From: JAENVT01 sp040005915
GTDB taxonomy: Bacteria > Actinomycetota > Acidimicrobiia > Acidimicrobiales > Ilumatobacteraceae
Direction: 5' to 3'
Assembly (NCBI GenBank): GCA_040005915.1
Contig: JBDTYA010000236.1
Coordinates: 1-29,769, forward strand
Length of the DNA: 29,769 nucleotides
The first letter of the stretch is position 1. The number at the start of each line of letters is the position of its first letter. Below are positions 13,857-22,110 of this stretch, in pieces. The translations under genes and the position numbers were made by a program. Under the pieces are notes generated by a model. It worked only from the letters and a program-made list of their open reading frames with translations, did not search any database and was not told the DNA's origin.

Positions 13857-16423
13857 CGACCGCGACGGATGATCAGGTCGGCGACGAGGCCCGTCCAGCC
13901 GGTCTGATGCGATGCGCCGAGCCCGCAACCGGTGTCGCCGTGGAAGTACTCGTGAAACGCGATCATCCGGTTCCACAGCGGGTCGGTCTGGAACTTCTCG
14001 TCATTGCCGAACACCGGCCGCCGACCGTCGGCGCCGGCGAGGAAGATGTCGATCAGCCGCTTGTCCAACGCCGCGGCGACCTGCCCCAACGTCAGGTCGA
14101 CTCCGGACCCTGTCGGGTACTCGACGGCGAAGTCGTCGCCGAAGAACCTGGCGAAACGGCGAAGCCCCTCGATCACGATGTAGTTGACGGGGAACCAGAC
14201 CGGCCCGCGCCAGTTGGAGTTGCCGCCGAACAAGCCACTCGTCGCCTCGCCGGGTGCGTAGTCGACGGTGTAGCTCGTGCCGCCGAGGTCGACGGAGAAC
14301 GGATGGTCTCGGTGTGCCGCCGACAGGGCGCGGACCCCGTGTGGTGAGAGGAACTCGCTCTCGTCGAGCAGCCACCGCAACACCCGCCGCAGTCGAGCCG
14401 GCGAGGCGATCGACAGCAATCGACCCTCGCCGTCGTCGCGGTCGTGGAGGTGGAACAGCTCGGAGTAGTCGGGGCGGTTCCGCATGAACCACTCCATGCG
14501 CGCCGCGAAGTCGGGCAGCTGGTCGAGCGTCTCGCGCCCCAGCGTCGTCGTCGCCGCCAAGGGCAGGAGTCCCACCATCGAGCGCAGCTTCAACGGGATC
14601 CGCTCACCGTTGGTCATCGCCAGGACGTCGTAGTAGAAACCGTCCTCCTCGTTCCACAGGCCCCTGCTGTACATCGCCTCGGCGATCAGTGCGAAGTGCT
14701 CGAAGAACTTGGTCGCCAAGTCCTCGTACGTGCGGTCGTGCCGCGCCAACGTCAGCGACATCTCCAGCAGGTCGAGGCAGTACATCGCCATCCACGACGT
14801 GCCATCCGACTGCTCGAGCGCGCCGGCGATCGGCAGTGGCGCAGAGCGATCGATGGGCCCGATGTTGTCGAGCCCGAGGAAGCCTCCGGCGAAGACGTTG
14901 TTGCCGTCGGCGTCCTTGCGGTTGACCCACCAGGTGAAGTTGAGGAGCAGCTTGTGGAGCATCCGTTCGAGGAAGTCGAAGTCGGTGGACCCATCGATCT
15001 CGAACACCTGTAGCGCGGCCCACGCATGGACCGGCGGATTGACGTCGCCGAACGCCCACTCGTACGCCGGCAACTGGCCACTGGGGTGCATGTACCACTC
15101 GCGGCACAGCAGGATCAGTTGTTCCTTGGCGAACGCCGGATCGACGTGCGCGAGCGCAACGGTGTGGAACCCGAGGTCCCATGCCGCGTACCACGGGTAC
15201 TCCCACTTGTCGGGCATCGAGATCACGTCTCGGTTGTTGAGATGGCGCCACGATGCGTTGCGACCCGTGCGATGGGCCTCGGATGGAATTGGTTGGCTCG
15301 GATCGCCGTCGAGCCAGCGCGGCACGTCGTAGTGGTAGAACTGCTTCGACCACAGCATTCCGCCGAATGCCTGGCGCATGACCTCTGCCTCGTCAGCGCA
15401 GGAACCGTCCGGGGTCAGTGCGGCGTAGAACGCATCAGCTTCGGCCTTGCGCTCGTCGAGCACATCGGGTTCCGCCGACGTCGGCGGCGCGGCATCGGGA
15501 TGCAGGCGCAGGATGATCGTCTCGGTGGCGCCAGGCGCCACATGCAGTTGGTACAGGAACGACGCCTTCGTGCCGGTTCTCCCGGCGTTCGTGGTGTCGT
15601 GCCCACCGACGACGTGATCGTTGATCGCATCCTTCGGGAAGGCAGGCCCGGCCACGTCCCACAACCGCTGCGAGTTCGATTCGTTGTCGCAGAACAACGT
15701 CTCGGGCGAACCGCTCGCCGACAGTCGCATAGCGGCGAGCGTGTGATGGGTTGCGACCAACGAGCCCTGGTCCTCGACGATCTCCGGCTTTCGATCGTCG
15801 AGCCCCCACGACCACGTGTTGCGGAACCACAACGTCGGCAGCACGTGCAATGTCGCCGGGTCCGGGCCGGCGTTGCGAACCGTGATGCGCGAGACGATGT
15901 CGTCAGTGCCGCCCTTGGCGTAGTCGACGACGATGTCCCAGTACCTGTCGCCGTCGAAGATCCCCGTGGCGAGGAGCTCGAATTCGGGCTGGTCGTAGCT
16001 GCGCGCATGGTTCTCGTCGACGAGTCGCTGGTAGGGGAACTCGTCCTGCGGATAGAAGTATCGCCACCGCATCCAGGAATGGGTCGGCGTGCAGTCTTCG
16101 TAGAACCAGTACTCCTTGGCGTCCTCGCCGTGGTTGCCCTGAGGGCCGGTGAGGCCGAAGATCCGTTCCTTCAGGATCGGGTCGCGTCCGTTCCAGAACG
16201 CGAAGGCAAGGCACAGCGTCTGGGCGTCGTCGCAGATCCCGGCGAGGCCATCCTCGTTCCATCGATAGGTCCGCGACCGGGCATGGTCGTGCGGGAACGA
16301 TCCCCAGACGTCACCGTTGTCGCTGTAATCCTCGCGGACGGTTCCCCAGGATCGTTCCGACACGTACGGCCCCCACCGCTTCCATTCCGGATCGGTCAGG
16401 CGAGCACGTTCGGCATCAGCCAT
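13844..16423 (-). CDS. GH63 / MGH1-like glycoside hydrolase
   Basis: This 859-residue protein is a large six-hairpin glycosidase of the GH63/MGH1-like kind. The N-terminal region (1-100) has WGPYVSERSWGTVREDYS and PHDHARSRTYRW; a beta-rich part follows to about 310. The catalytic (alpha/alpha)6 barrel begins near 350 and contains WEYPWYAAWDLGFH, with Asp416 where the GH63 general acid is expected. GGNSNWRGPVWFPVNY lies further on. Related enzymes act on glucosides, mannosylglycerate or glucosylglycerate; the long 860-residue bacterial group itself has no known substrate to me. No signal peptide is seen, so it acts in the cytoplasm. ATG 16423 overlaps the end of the DUF885 gene by eight bases; an ATG 18 bases upstream is possible. 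Confidence 0.82.
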   Translation of the reverse strand: MADAERARLTDPEWKRWGPYVSERSWGTVREDYSDNGDVWGSFPHDHARSRTYRWNEDGLAGICDDAQTLCLAFAFWNGRDPILKERIFGLTGPQGNHGEDAKEYWFYEDCTPTHSWMRWRYFYPQDEFPYQRLVDENHARSYDQPEFELLATGIFDGDRYWDIVVDYAKGGTDDIVSRITVRNAGPDPATLHVLPTLWFRNTWSWGLDDRKPEIVEDQGSLVATHHTLAAMRLSASGSPETLFCDNESNSQRLWDVAGPAFPKDAINDHVVGGHDTTNAGRTGTKASFLYQLHVAPGATETIILRLHPDAAPPTSAEPDVLDERKAEADAFYAALTPDGSCADEAEVMRQAFGGMLWSKQFYHYDVPRWLDGDPSQPIPSEAHRTGRNASWRHLNNRDVISMPDKWEYPWYAAWDLGFHTVALAHVDPAFAKEQLILLCREWYMHPSGQLPAYEWAFGDVNPPVHAWAALQVFEIDGSTDFDFLERMLHKLLLNFTWWVNRKDADGNNVFAGGFLGLDNIGPIDRSAPLPIAGALEQSDGTSWMAMYCLDLLEMSLTLARHDRTYEDLATKFFEHFALIAEAMYSRGLWNEEDGFYYDVLAMTNGERIPLKLRSMVGLLPLAATTTLGRETLDQLPDFAARMEWFMRNRPDYSELFHLHDRDDGEGRLLSIASPARLRRVLRWLLDESEFLSPHGVRALSAAHRDHPFSVDLGGTSYTVDYAPGEATSGLFGGNSNWRGPVWFPVNYIVIEGLRRFARFFGDDFAVEYPTGSGVDLTLGQVAAALDKRLIDIFLAGADGRRPVFGNDEKFQTDPLWNRMIAFHEYFHGDTGCGLGASHQTGWTGLVADLIIRRGRQPR

Positions 16424-18080
16424 GCGCGGCGGTCCAGGCATCGACGTTGTGGGCGAGTTGCCCGAGTGGGGTCATGCCGTTGCCGAGCACGACGTCGTGG
16501 AACTCCTTGATCGAGAATCGCGGTCCGAGCGCGTCGGCGGCGCGCCGTCGCAACCGGTCGATCTCCAATCGCCCGATCATGTAGCTCGTCGCCTGACCGG
16601 GTTGGGCGACGTAGCGATCGACCTCCGTGGCGGCCATACCTCGGTCCATCGTCGTGTTGCCGATGATGAATTCGATCGCTTCATCGCGCGTCCAACCCAG
16701 GGCGTGAACACCGGTGTCGACGACGAGGCGGGCGGCGCGAAGCGAGTCGAGTGTGAGCATTCCAATCCGTTGCAGCGGCGAGCTGTACAGGCCCATCTCG
16801 TCGGCCAATCGCTCGGCATACAGGCCCCACCCCTCGCCGTAGCTGGTCACTTCGAGCTCACCGACCACCGGGTGCAGGTCGTACTCTCCGGCCAGCGCCA
16901 CTTGCAGGTGGTGGCCGGGGACCGCCTCGTGAAACGTGGTCACCTCGAGCTGGAACCTGGTCCATGCCGAGGTGTTGGCGGTGTTGTAGAAGAAGGTGCC
17001 ACCTCGGTTCCCGTCGGGTGAGGGCCCGGTGTAGAAGGCCATGGGTCCGGACGCGACGGCTACTGCGTTGCACCGGCCGCGCGGCAGCCGAACGAACCAA
17101 TCACCGCTCGCGTCCTCGGCACGTGCCAGCGCGGCCATGGCGGCGGCGGCGATCTCTTCGGGTGCCGTGTAGCGCAGCGACATGTCGGTGCGCAGCCTCT
17201 CGCGGAGGCTCACCGGATCCGATGTGCCCGTCGCTTCAGCACCGAGTTCGCGGTACTCCTGGTCGAGAAGCCCCAACTGGCGGAGCCCGACCTCGTGCAC
17301 CTCGCGTGCAGTGAGTTCGGTCGACGTCGAGGCCCACAACACCCCGGCGTAGCCCTCGTCGCCACCGGGCATGTGGCATACGCCGCATCGGTCGTCCGGC
17401 CGTCCGATCGGCAGCAACTCATCGTGCAGGAACGCACGAAGCTGTGCGAGCGCCGGTTGCGTCGTCGTGCGGATCGTGTCGTCGATCTGGCTGCGCCACG
17501 TGGCGATCTCGCTCTCCGACAGCTGGCTCGGTGGATCCTGGGCCGCCAACGGATGGTCTGCAGGCTCGAGGCTCAGGATCCCGTCGAGCGCGGCCACCGA
17601 CCCGGCGATGCCGCGCGCTGTCGCCGACCTGCCCGACGCTGCTCCGTCGCGCAGGCCGGCGATCCAACCGTCGACGAAAGCCGGGATCGCGGACAGTTTG
17701 GCGACGTATCCCTGCCCGTGCGCACGGGTCGTCAGCGAATAGCCGGGCACCAGGATCGTGACGAAGGTCGCGAAGTCGAAGGGGCCGGCGACCAGCCCGA
17801 GATCTCGTTCGAAGGGCAGCAGCACCGAGGTCGAGTCGGCACTGAACTCCACCGCGCCGAGCAGCCCCCGGTCGAGGTCGTTGAGTTCGGCAGAGGTGGC
17901 CAACTCCCTCGACCGTGCGGCGAACGACGCGAGCCGTTCGAGACGGCGCGCCACACCGGCCGGGCTCAGGTCTTCCCAATGCTCGATCTGGTCGACGTCG
18001 CCGCGATCGATGTTCCACAACTGAGCGGTCGCGCGGTAGTAGTCCCAGTACTCGTCCGCCAACGCAAGCGCGTGCGACAA
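16416..18080 (-). CDS. DUF885 metallopeptidase-like protein
   Basis: This 554-residue protein is a DUF885 member. The mark is FHEAVPGHHLQV with His384, Glu385, His390 and His391, a zinc-site pattern of the HExxxGHH type, followed by SYGEGWGLYAERLADEMG, whose Glu is likely a further ligand. The C-terminal VDRYVAQPGQATSYMIGRLEI is also typical. The family is predicted to be a soluble metallopeptidase; a substrate is not established. There is no signal peptide. The start is TTG at 18080, backed by AGGAG nine bases upstream, and that ribosome site shares bases with the stop codon of the aldolase gene, so translation is coupled. A cysteine pair, CGVC, at 232-235 is unusual for a cytoplasmic enzyme. 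Confidence 0.88.
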   Translation of the reverse strand: MSHALALADEYWDYYRATAQLWNIDRGDVDQIEHWEDLSPAGVARRLERLASFAARSRELATSAELNDLDRGLLGAVEFSADSTSVLLPFERDLGLVAGPFDFATFVTILVPGYSLTTRAHGQGYVAKLSAIPAFVDGWIAGLRDGAASGRSATARGIAGSVAALDGILSLEPADHPLAAQDPPSQLSESEIATWRSQIDDTIRTTTQPALAQLRAFLHDELLPIGRPDDRCGVCHMPGGDEGYAGVLWASTSTELTAREVHEVGLRQLGLLDQEYRELGAEATGTSDPVSLRERLRTDMSLRYTAPEEIAAAAMAALARAEDASGDWFVRLPRGRCNAVAVASGPMAFYTGPSPDGNRGGTFFYNTANTSAWTRFQLEVTTFHEAVPGHHLQVALAGEYDLHPVVGELEVTSYGEGWGLYAERLADEMGLYSSPLQRIGMLTLDSLRAARLVVDTGVHALGWTRDEAIEFIIGNTTMDRGMAATEVDRYVAQPGQATSYMIGRLEIDRLRRRAADALGPRFSIKEFHDVVLGNGMTPLGQLAHNVDAWTAAHG

Positions 18081-18092
18081 CTCGTCGCGCTC

Positions 18093-18875
18093 CTAGTACA
18101 TCGCGCCGGATTTGGCCTCTGCAGGGCGGGCGCCGCGAGCGATGGCCAGATCGTCGACGAGTGAGGACTTCATCGCCAGCAGGTCGCTGGTGACGGTGAT
18201 CATCCGGAAGCCCTGCTCGAGCCGGCGTTCGATCAGCGCCGCAGTGGCGTGGATGCCCGGCACTATTCCGGCATTGCGGCAGCCGGCAACGATGGTGGCC
18301 AACGCGTCGTCGAACTTGCTCTCGCCGTCGTTGTTGCCGGGCTTCAGGCCGAGGGTGATCGACAGGTCTGCTGGGCCGACGTAGATCGCGTCGATGCCGG
18401 GCACCGCGAGGATCTCGTCGAGGTTGGCGATGGCTTCGACCGTCTCGATCATCGGGATCAGGGCGATGCCGTCGGTGGACCATTCGTAGTGGTTGCCGCG
18501 GCGCATCCCGGCGACGACCGGGCCGTAGCTGCGCGCCCCCATCGGCATGTACCGGCCGGCGCGGACCACTGCCTCGGCCTCAGCCGCAGAGTTGACCATC
18601 GGCACGACGACACCCTCGATGCCGCCGTCGAGCATCTTGCCGATGATGCCGGGCTCGTTCCATGGCACGCGGGCGATCGGCGTGCCGCCACCGAGGAGGA
18701 TGGCCTGCGCCATCGCCACGGTCTGCTGGTAGTCGTTGACGCCGTGCTGGTTGTCGATGCAGACGTAGTCGTACCCAACTCGTGCAGCGGTCTCGGCGGT
18801 GATCGTCGACGGGTTTGCCAGCCATACACCGAGGGTGTCTTTCCCCTCGTTCCATTGAGTTCGCAAAGTGTCCAT
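18093..18875 (-). CDS. HpcH/HpaI-family class II aldolase
   Basis: This 260-residue (beta/alpha)8 enzyme belongs to the HpcH/HpaI aldolase family, which cleaves or forms 4-hydroxy-2-oxo acids using a divalent metal and pyruvate-type enolates. Active-site features seen are Asp41 and His44 in CIDNQHG, Arg69 in IARVPWNEP, Glu144 in PMIETVEAI and Asp170 in YVGPADLS, the last two being the metal ligands. The QHG wording differs from the GEH of HpaI and GarL, so the substrate is open. The ATG has no ribosome site but has TAGAAC six bases upstream, so a leaderless internal start is possible. It lies 41 bases after the dehydrogenase gene and 12 bases before the DUF885 gene. Confidence 0.88.
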   Translation of the reverse strand: MDTLRTQWNEGKDTLGVWLANPSTITAETAARVGYDYVCIDNQHGVNDYQQTVAMAQAILLGGGTPIARVPWNEPGIIGKMLDGGIEGVVVPMVNSAAEAEAVVRAGRYMPMGARSYGPVVAGMRRGNHYEWSTDGIALIPMIETVEAIANLDEILAVPGIDAIYVGPADLSITLGLKPGNNDGESKFDDALATIVAGCRNAGIVPGIHATAALIERRLEQGFRMITVTSDLLAMKSSLVDDLAIARGARPAEAKSGAMY

Positions 18876-18916
18876 CGCCCGGTTCTAGCAAAGTTCACCG
18901 ATGATCCGGTGATCGG

Positions 18917-19834
18917 CTACGACGTGACGATCGTCGCGGCGCGTCCGGCCAGCACGTTGAGAGCGTTGTCGATGGCATGCGAGTACAGGCGGCGCCGGCC
19001 CGCGACCGTCGCCGAGGCGACGTGCGGCGTGACGACGACGTTGGGGTGCGACAGCAGCGGGTGACCCTCGGGCAACGGCTCCGGATCGGTCACGTCGAGC
19101 CCGGCTCCGGCAACCTGACCGGAGTCGAGGGCGGCCAACAATGCGTCCTGCTCCACCAGGCCGCCACGGGCGCAGTTCACCAAGTAGACACCGCGCTTCG
19201 TCGTGGCGAGTGTGGCTGCGTTGACCATGTGGCGGGTGTCGGCGACGGCCGGGGCGTGCAGCGAGATGACGTCGGAATCGGTGAAGATCCGGTCGAGGCC
19301 GACCAGCTCGCAGCCCGGTGCATCCGTGAGGAACGGGTCGTACGCCAGAACGCTCATCCCCATCGCAATCGCGGCCATGCCGACGCGGCGGGCGATGCGG
19401 CCGTACCCGACGAGTCCGAGCACCGATCCATCGAGCTCCAGCGCGGTGCCGACGGTGGCCCCCGGGAGTCCCTGTCGGGCCCGTTCGGTCTGGGCCGGCA
19501 GGTTCTTGACGACGGCGAGCATCAACATCAACGTGTGCTCGGCCGTCGACACCGACGGAGCGTCGGGCGCGTTGCACACGATCACGCCTGCGGCTGTCGC
19601 CGCGGCGACATCGACGTTGTCGTAGCCGATACCGATACGCGAGATCACCTTCATCGTCGGGCTCAACGCGAACGCCTCGGCGTTCCACGGCCGTTTCGCA
19701 CCGGCGATGACCGCTTGTGCGGTGGCGAGGCCGGCGTCGTCGGGGCCGACGAGGATGGCGCGCCCGTCGACGAGGTCGCGATAGGCGTCGGGCAATGGGT
19801 GATCGCAGTACAAGATCGGCAGCTGTTGGTCCAT
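18917..19834 (-). CDS. D-2-hydroxyacid dehydrogenase
   Basis: This 305-residue NAD(P)-dependent enzyme is of the phosphoglycerate/glyoxylate/hydroxypyruvate reductase family. It has the entry motif RIGIGYDNVDV, the Rossmann turn LGLVGYGRIARRVG (143-148), and the catalytic triad Arg223 (NCARGG), Glu252 (DPEPLPEGHPL) and His271 (TPHVASAT). There is no ACT or other C-terminal regulatory domain, so it is not a long SerA. It interconverts a 2-oxo acid and a D-2-hydroxy acid; glycerate/hydroxypyruvate or glyoxylate are likely but not proven. ATG 19834 is chosen because TATGGT stands seven bases before it; ATG codons at 19846 and 19891 would lie inside or beyond this promoter. Confidence 0.9.
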   Translation of the reverse strand: MDQQLPILYCDHPLPDAYRDLVDGRAILVGPDDAGLATAQAVIAGAKRPWNAEAFALSPTMKVISRIGIGYDNVDVAAATAAGVIVCNAPDAPSVSTAEHTLMLMLAVVKNLPAQTERARQGLPGATVGTALELDGSVLGLVGYGRIARRVGMAAIAMGMSVLAYDPFLTDAPGCELVGLDRIFTDSDVISLHAPAVADTRHMVNAATLATTKRGVYLVNCARGGLVEQDALLAALDSGQVAGAGLDVTDPEPLPEGHPLLSHPNVVVTPHVASATVAGRRRLYSHAIDNALNVLAGRAATIVTS

Positions 19835-19880
19835 TGGTCGCACCATACCGGGCGCCGCGGCCGCGTATATGGTGCGACCA
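19835..19880. promoter_or_regulatory. Inverted repeat forming two mirrored leaderless promoters
   Basis: TGGTCGCACCATA (19835-19847) and TATGGTGCGACCA (19868-19880) are perfect reverse complements, 13 bp each, 20 bases apart. Read outward, each arm is TATGGT, then GCGACC or GCGACCA, then ATG: the -10 box and spacing expected of a leaderless actinobacterial gene. It serves the dehydrogenase gene on the minus strand (-10 at 19842-19847) and the VOC gene on the plus strand (-10 at 19868-19873). The two start sites are about 45 bases apart, so one polymerase should exclude the other. The arms could also bind a regulator. Confidence 0.65.
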
Positions 19881-20365
19881 TGCTCGACCATTCAAGCCTG
19901 TTCCACATCGGCATACGAGTGCCCGACCTCGCGGCTGCGATGGCCGAGGTCGGCACTCACTCCGGTGTGACGTGGGCGTCGGTGCAGGAACGGCCGATGT
20001 CGGTGTGGCTGCCCGGCACCGGTCCGGTGGTGATGCAGTTGGCGCTCACGTACTCGGTCGAGGGGCCGGTGCACCTCGAACTGATGAAGGGGCCCGACGG
20101 TTCGATCTGGGACGGGCAGGATGCACCGGGCGCACATCACTTCGGCTACTGGTCCGATGACGTCGCCGGCGACACCGAGTCGCTGTTGGCCGACGGGTGG
20201 ACGCTGGAGCTCGCGGCGGCGGCGCCCGACGAGGGTTACGGCCGTTTCACCTACGTCCGCTCGCCCAGCGGCTACCTCGTCGAGCCGGTCTCCGTCGGCA
20301 GCAAGCCGCGCTTCGAGCGGTGGTGGGCCGGTGGCTCGCTCGCCGACCCGATCACCTCGTCGTAG
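19880..20365 (+). CDS. Glyoxalase/VOC-fold protein
   Basis: This 161-residue protein is a vicinal-oxygen-chelate protein of the Glyoxalase_4 type (methylmalonyl-CoA epimerase-like). It opens LFHIGIRVPDLAAAMAEVG, with the first metal His at position 9, and continues with VHLELMKG, GAHHFGYWSDDV and the closing RSPSGYLVEPVS, which supply further candidate ligands. Members isomerise, epimerise or open small carbon compounds; the reaction here is unknown. The ATG follows a mirrored leaderless promoter directly, and a frame open further upstream crosses the divergent dehydrogenase gene and is not part of the protein. It ends ten bases before the aminotransferase gene. Confidence 0.85.
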   Translation: MLDHSSLFHIGIRVPDLAAAMAEVGTHSGVTWASVQERPMSVWLPGTGPVVMQLALTYSVEGPVHLELMKGPDGSIWDGQDAPGAHHFGYWSDDVAGDTESLLADGWTLELAAAAPDEGYGRFTYVRSPSGYLVEPVSVGSKPRFERWWAGGSLADPITSS

Positions 20366-20368
20366 CCT
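20363..20368 (+). promoter_or_regulatory. -10-like TAGCCT before the aminotransferase gene
   Basis: TAGCCT fits TANNNT, contains the VOC stop codon and is exactly six bases before ATG 20375, which has no ribosome site. This could be an internal leaderless promoter; otherwise the aminotransferase depends on read-through from the VOC gene. Confidence 0.35.
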
Positions 20369-20374
20369 GGCTGG

Positions 20375-21793
20375 ATGAGCGACACGCTGCACGGACCCTC
20401 TGACTCGCCCGGTTGGTCCAACCCGTCCGACCTGTCGGACCTGGCCAAGCGGCACCTGTGGATGCACTTCACACGCCTCGGCTCCTACTCCGACGGCGAA
20501 GTTCCCATCATCGCCCGTGGCGAGGGCTGCTACGTGTGGGACCGGCACGGCAAGCGATATCTCGACGCGCTCAGCGGGTTGTTCACGGTGCAGGTCGGCC
20601 ATGGCCGCACAGAGCTGGGCGAGGCCGCCGCACGGCAGGCCGGCACGCTCGGCTACTTCCCGGTCTGGTCGTTCGCCCATGAGCCGGCCATCGAGTTGTC
20701 CGCACGGCTCGCCGCGCTCGCGCCCGGTGATCTCAACCGAGTGTTCCTGACCCCGTCCGGAGGCGAGGCGCTCGACACCGCCATCAAGCTGTCGCGGCAG
20801 TACTTCAAGCTGATCGGCCAGCCGTCGCGCACCAAGGTGATCTCGCGATATCTCGCGTACCACGGCACATCGATCGGCGCGTTGAGCCTGACCGGCGTGC
20901 CGTCGATCAAGACGCCGTTCGAGCCGTTGATGCCCGGCGCGATCAAGGTCCAGACGCCGTATCGATACCGCTGTCACGACTGCCAGCACCTCGCGGCCTG
21001 CACACTGCGATGCGCCGACGATCTGGCGTTGCGGATCGAGATGGAGGGCGCCGACTCCGTTGCCGCCGTGTTCATGGAACCTCTGCAGAACACGGGCGGC
21101 GCCTTCGCCCCACCCGAGGGCTACTGGGCGCGCATCCGCGAGATCTGCGACCAGTACGGCGTGTTGTTGGTCAGCGACGAGGTGATCTGCGCGTTCGGCC
21201 GGCTGGGTCACATGTTCGGTTCCGATCGCTACGGCTATCAGCCCGACCTCATCACGTTCGCCAAGGGGGTCACGTCGGGCTACGCGCCGCTCGGCGGCGT
21301 GATGGTCTCCGACCGGGTGGCCGCGCCCTTCCTCGATGATCCGAACCTGTTCCTGCACGGCCAGACGTTCGGCGCTCATCCGGTGTGCTGTGCAGTCGCG
21401 AACGCGAACCTCGACATCCTCGAACGCGAGGACCTGTGCGGTCACGTTCTGGCAAACGAGGATCGCTTCACACAACTGCTCGACGGCCTGCGCGACATCC
21501 CCCTGGTCGGCGACATCCGTGGCGACGGCTACTTCCGAGCGATCGAGTTGGTCAGCGATCAGGCGACGAAGGGCTCGTTCACTCCCGAGGAATCCGAGTG
21601 GCTGCTCCGCGGTTACCTGTCGCCGCGGCTCTACGACGCCGGGCTGATCTGCCGGGCCGACGATCGCGCCGAGCCGGTGATCACCCTGTCGCCACCGCTG
21701 ATCGCCGGTGAGACAGAGCTGTCTTTCATCGTCACGACGTTGAAGCACGTGTTGGGTGACGCGTCGGTCGAGTTCGCCAGGAGAAGGAGCTGA
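20375..21793 (+). CDS. Class III PLP-dependent aminotransferase (omega-transaminase-like)
   Basis: This 472-residue enzyme is a fold-type I, class III aminotransferase. It has WDRHGKRYLDALSGLF at the start of the large domain, TPSGGEALDTAIKL for phosphate binding, YHGTSIGALSLTG, the cofactor Asp268 in LLVSDEVICAFGR, and the Schiff-base Lys297 in ITFAKGVTSGYAPLGG. Members transfer amino groups from amines or omega-amino acids to pyruvate or another 2-oxo acid. Unusually, residues 200-213 hold four cysteines spaced C-x2-C-x5-C-x3-C, which could bind a metal. The gene follows the VOC gene and runs directly into an 85-aa gene. The amino donor cannot be read from the sequence. Confidence 0.92.
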   Translation: MSDTLHGPSDSPGWSNPSDLSDLAKRHLWMHFTRLGSYSDGEVPIIARGEGCYVWDRHGKRYLDALSGLFTVQVGHGRTELGEAAARQAGTLGYFPVWSFAHEPAIELSARLAALAPGDLNRVFLTPSGGEALDTAIKLSRQYFKLIGQPSRTKVISRYLAYHGTSIGALSLTGVPSIKTPFEPLMPGAIKVQTPYRYRCHDCQHLAACTLRCADDLALRIEMEGADSVAAVFMEPLQNTGGAFAPPEGYWARIREICDQYGVLLVSDEVICAFGRLGHMFGSDRYGYQPDLITFAKGVTSGYAPLGGVMVSDRVAAPFLDDPNLFLHGQTFGAHPVCCAVANANLDILEREDLCGHVLANEDRFTQLLDGLRDIPLVGDIRGDGYFRAIELVSDQATKGSFTPEESEWLLRGYLSPRLYDAGLICRADDRAEPVITLSPPLIAGETELSFIVTTLKHVLGDASVEFARRRS

Positions 21794-22051
21794 GTGCGCC
21801 GATCGATCGACGACTACCCGTTCACCCAGGACGACATGCCGCTCGGGGCCGACGACGCGATGCGCGTGTCGTGGGCCGTGGCGATCAGTGACGACTACGA
21901 CGACAGCGAAGCTCGGGTCGTGCTGACCGTCGAAGAGGTCGGGCGCGCGGGCGAAGGGCTGGTTGCTCACCTGTCGCCTGAACACGCTCGACGGATACGC
22001 ACAGCCTTGGCGGACGCACTCCGGGAGATCGGCGAGGATCCCGGTCCCTGA
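21794..22051 (+). CDS. Small acidic protein of unknown function
   Basis: This 85-residue protein starts with GTG immediately after the aminotransferase stop, with AGGAGAAGGAG a few bases before it, so the start is well supported and coupled. It is acidic, with a beta-like middle (MRVSWAVAISDDYDD, EARVVLTVEEVG) and a C-terminal helix (SPEHARRIRTALADALREIG). I do not recognise a family. The arrangement suggests a small partner or regulator of the aminotransferase or of the reductase that follows, but this is only inferred from position. Confidence 0.7.
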   Translation: MRRSIDDYPFTQDDMPLGADDAMRVSWAVAISDDYDDSEARVVLTVEEVGRAGEGLVAHLSPEHARRIRTALADALREIGEDPGP

Positions 22052-22052
22052 T

Positions 22053-22080
22053 TGCCGTCGGGCCACCGGAGCGCTATTGT
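22053..22080 (+). promoter_or_regulatory. Candidate promoter of the nitrite/sulfite reductase gene
   Basis: TTGCCG (22053-22058) and TATTGT (22075-22080) are separated by 16 bases; the second fits TANNNT. Transcription would begin near 22087, giving a leader of about 60 bases with GGAAGGAG before the ATG at 22148. An overlapping TTGACC at 22080 has no good -10 after it. Confidence 0.4.
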
Positions 22081-22092
22081 TGACCCAAGTAG

Positions 22093-22110
22093 TCGGATTT
22101 CTGATCGGAT
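22093..22110 (+). repeat. Direct repeat TCGGAT in the reductase leader
   Basis: TCGGAT occurs at 22093-22098 and 22105-22110, a 12-base period, just downstream of the candidate -10 box. This position suits a repressor site. No regulator of this kind is encoded nearby. Confidence 0.35.
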
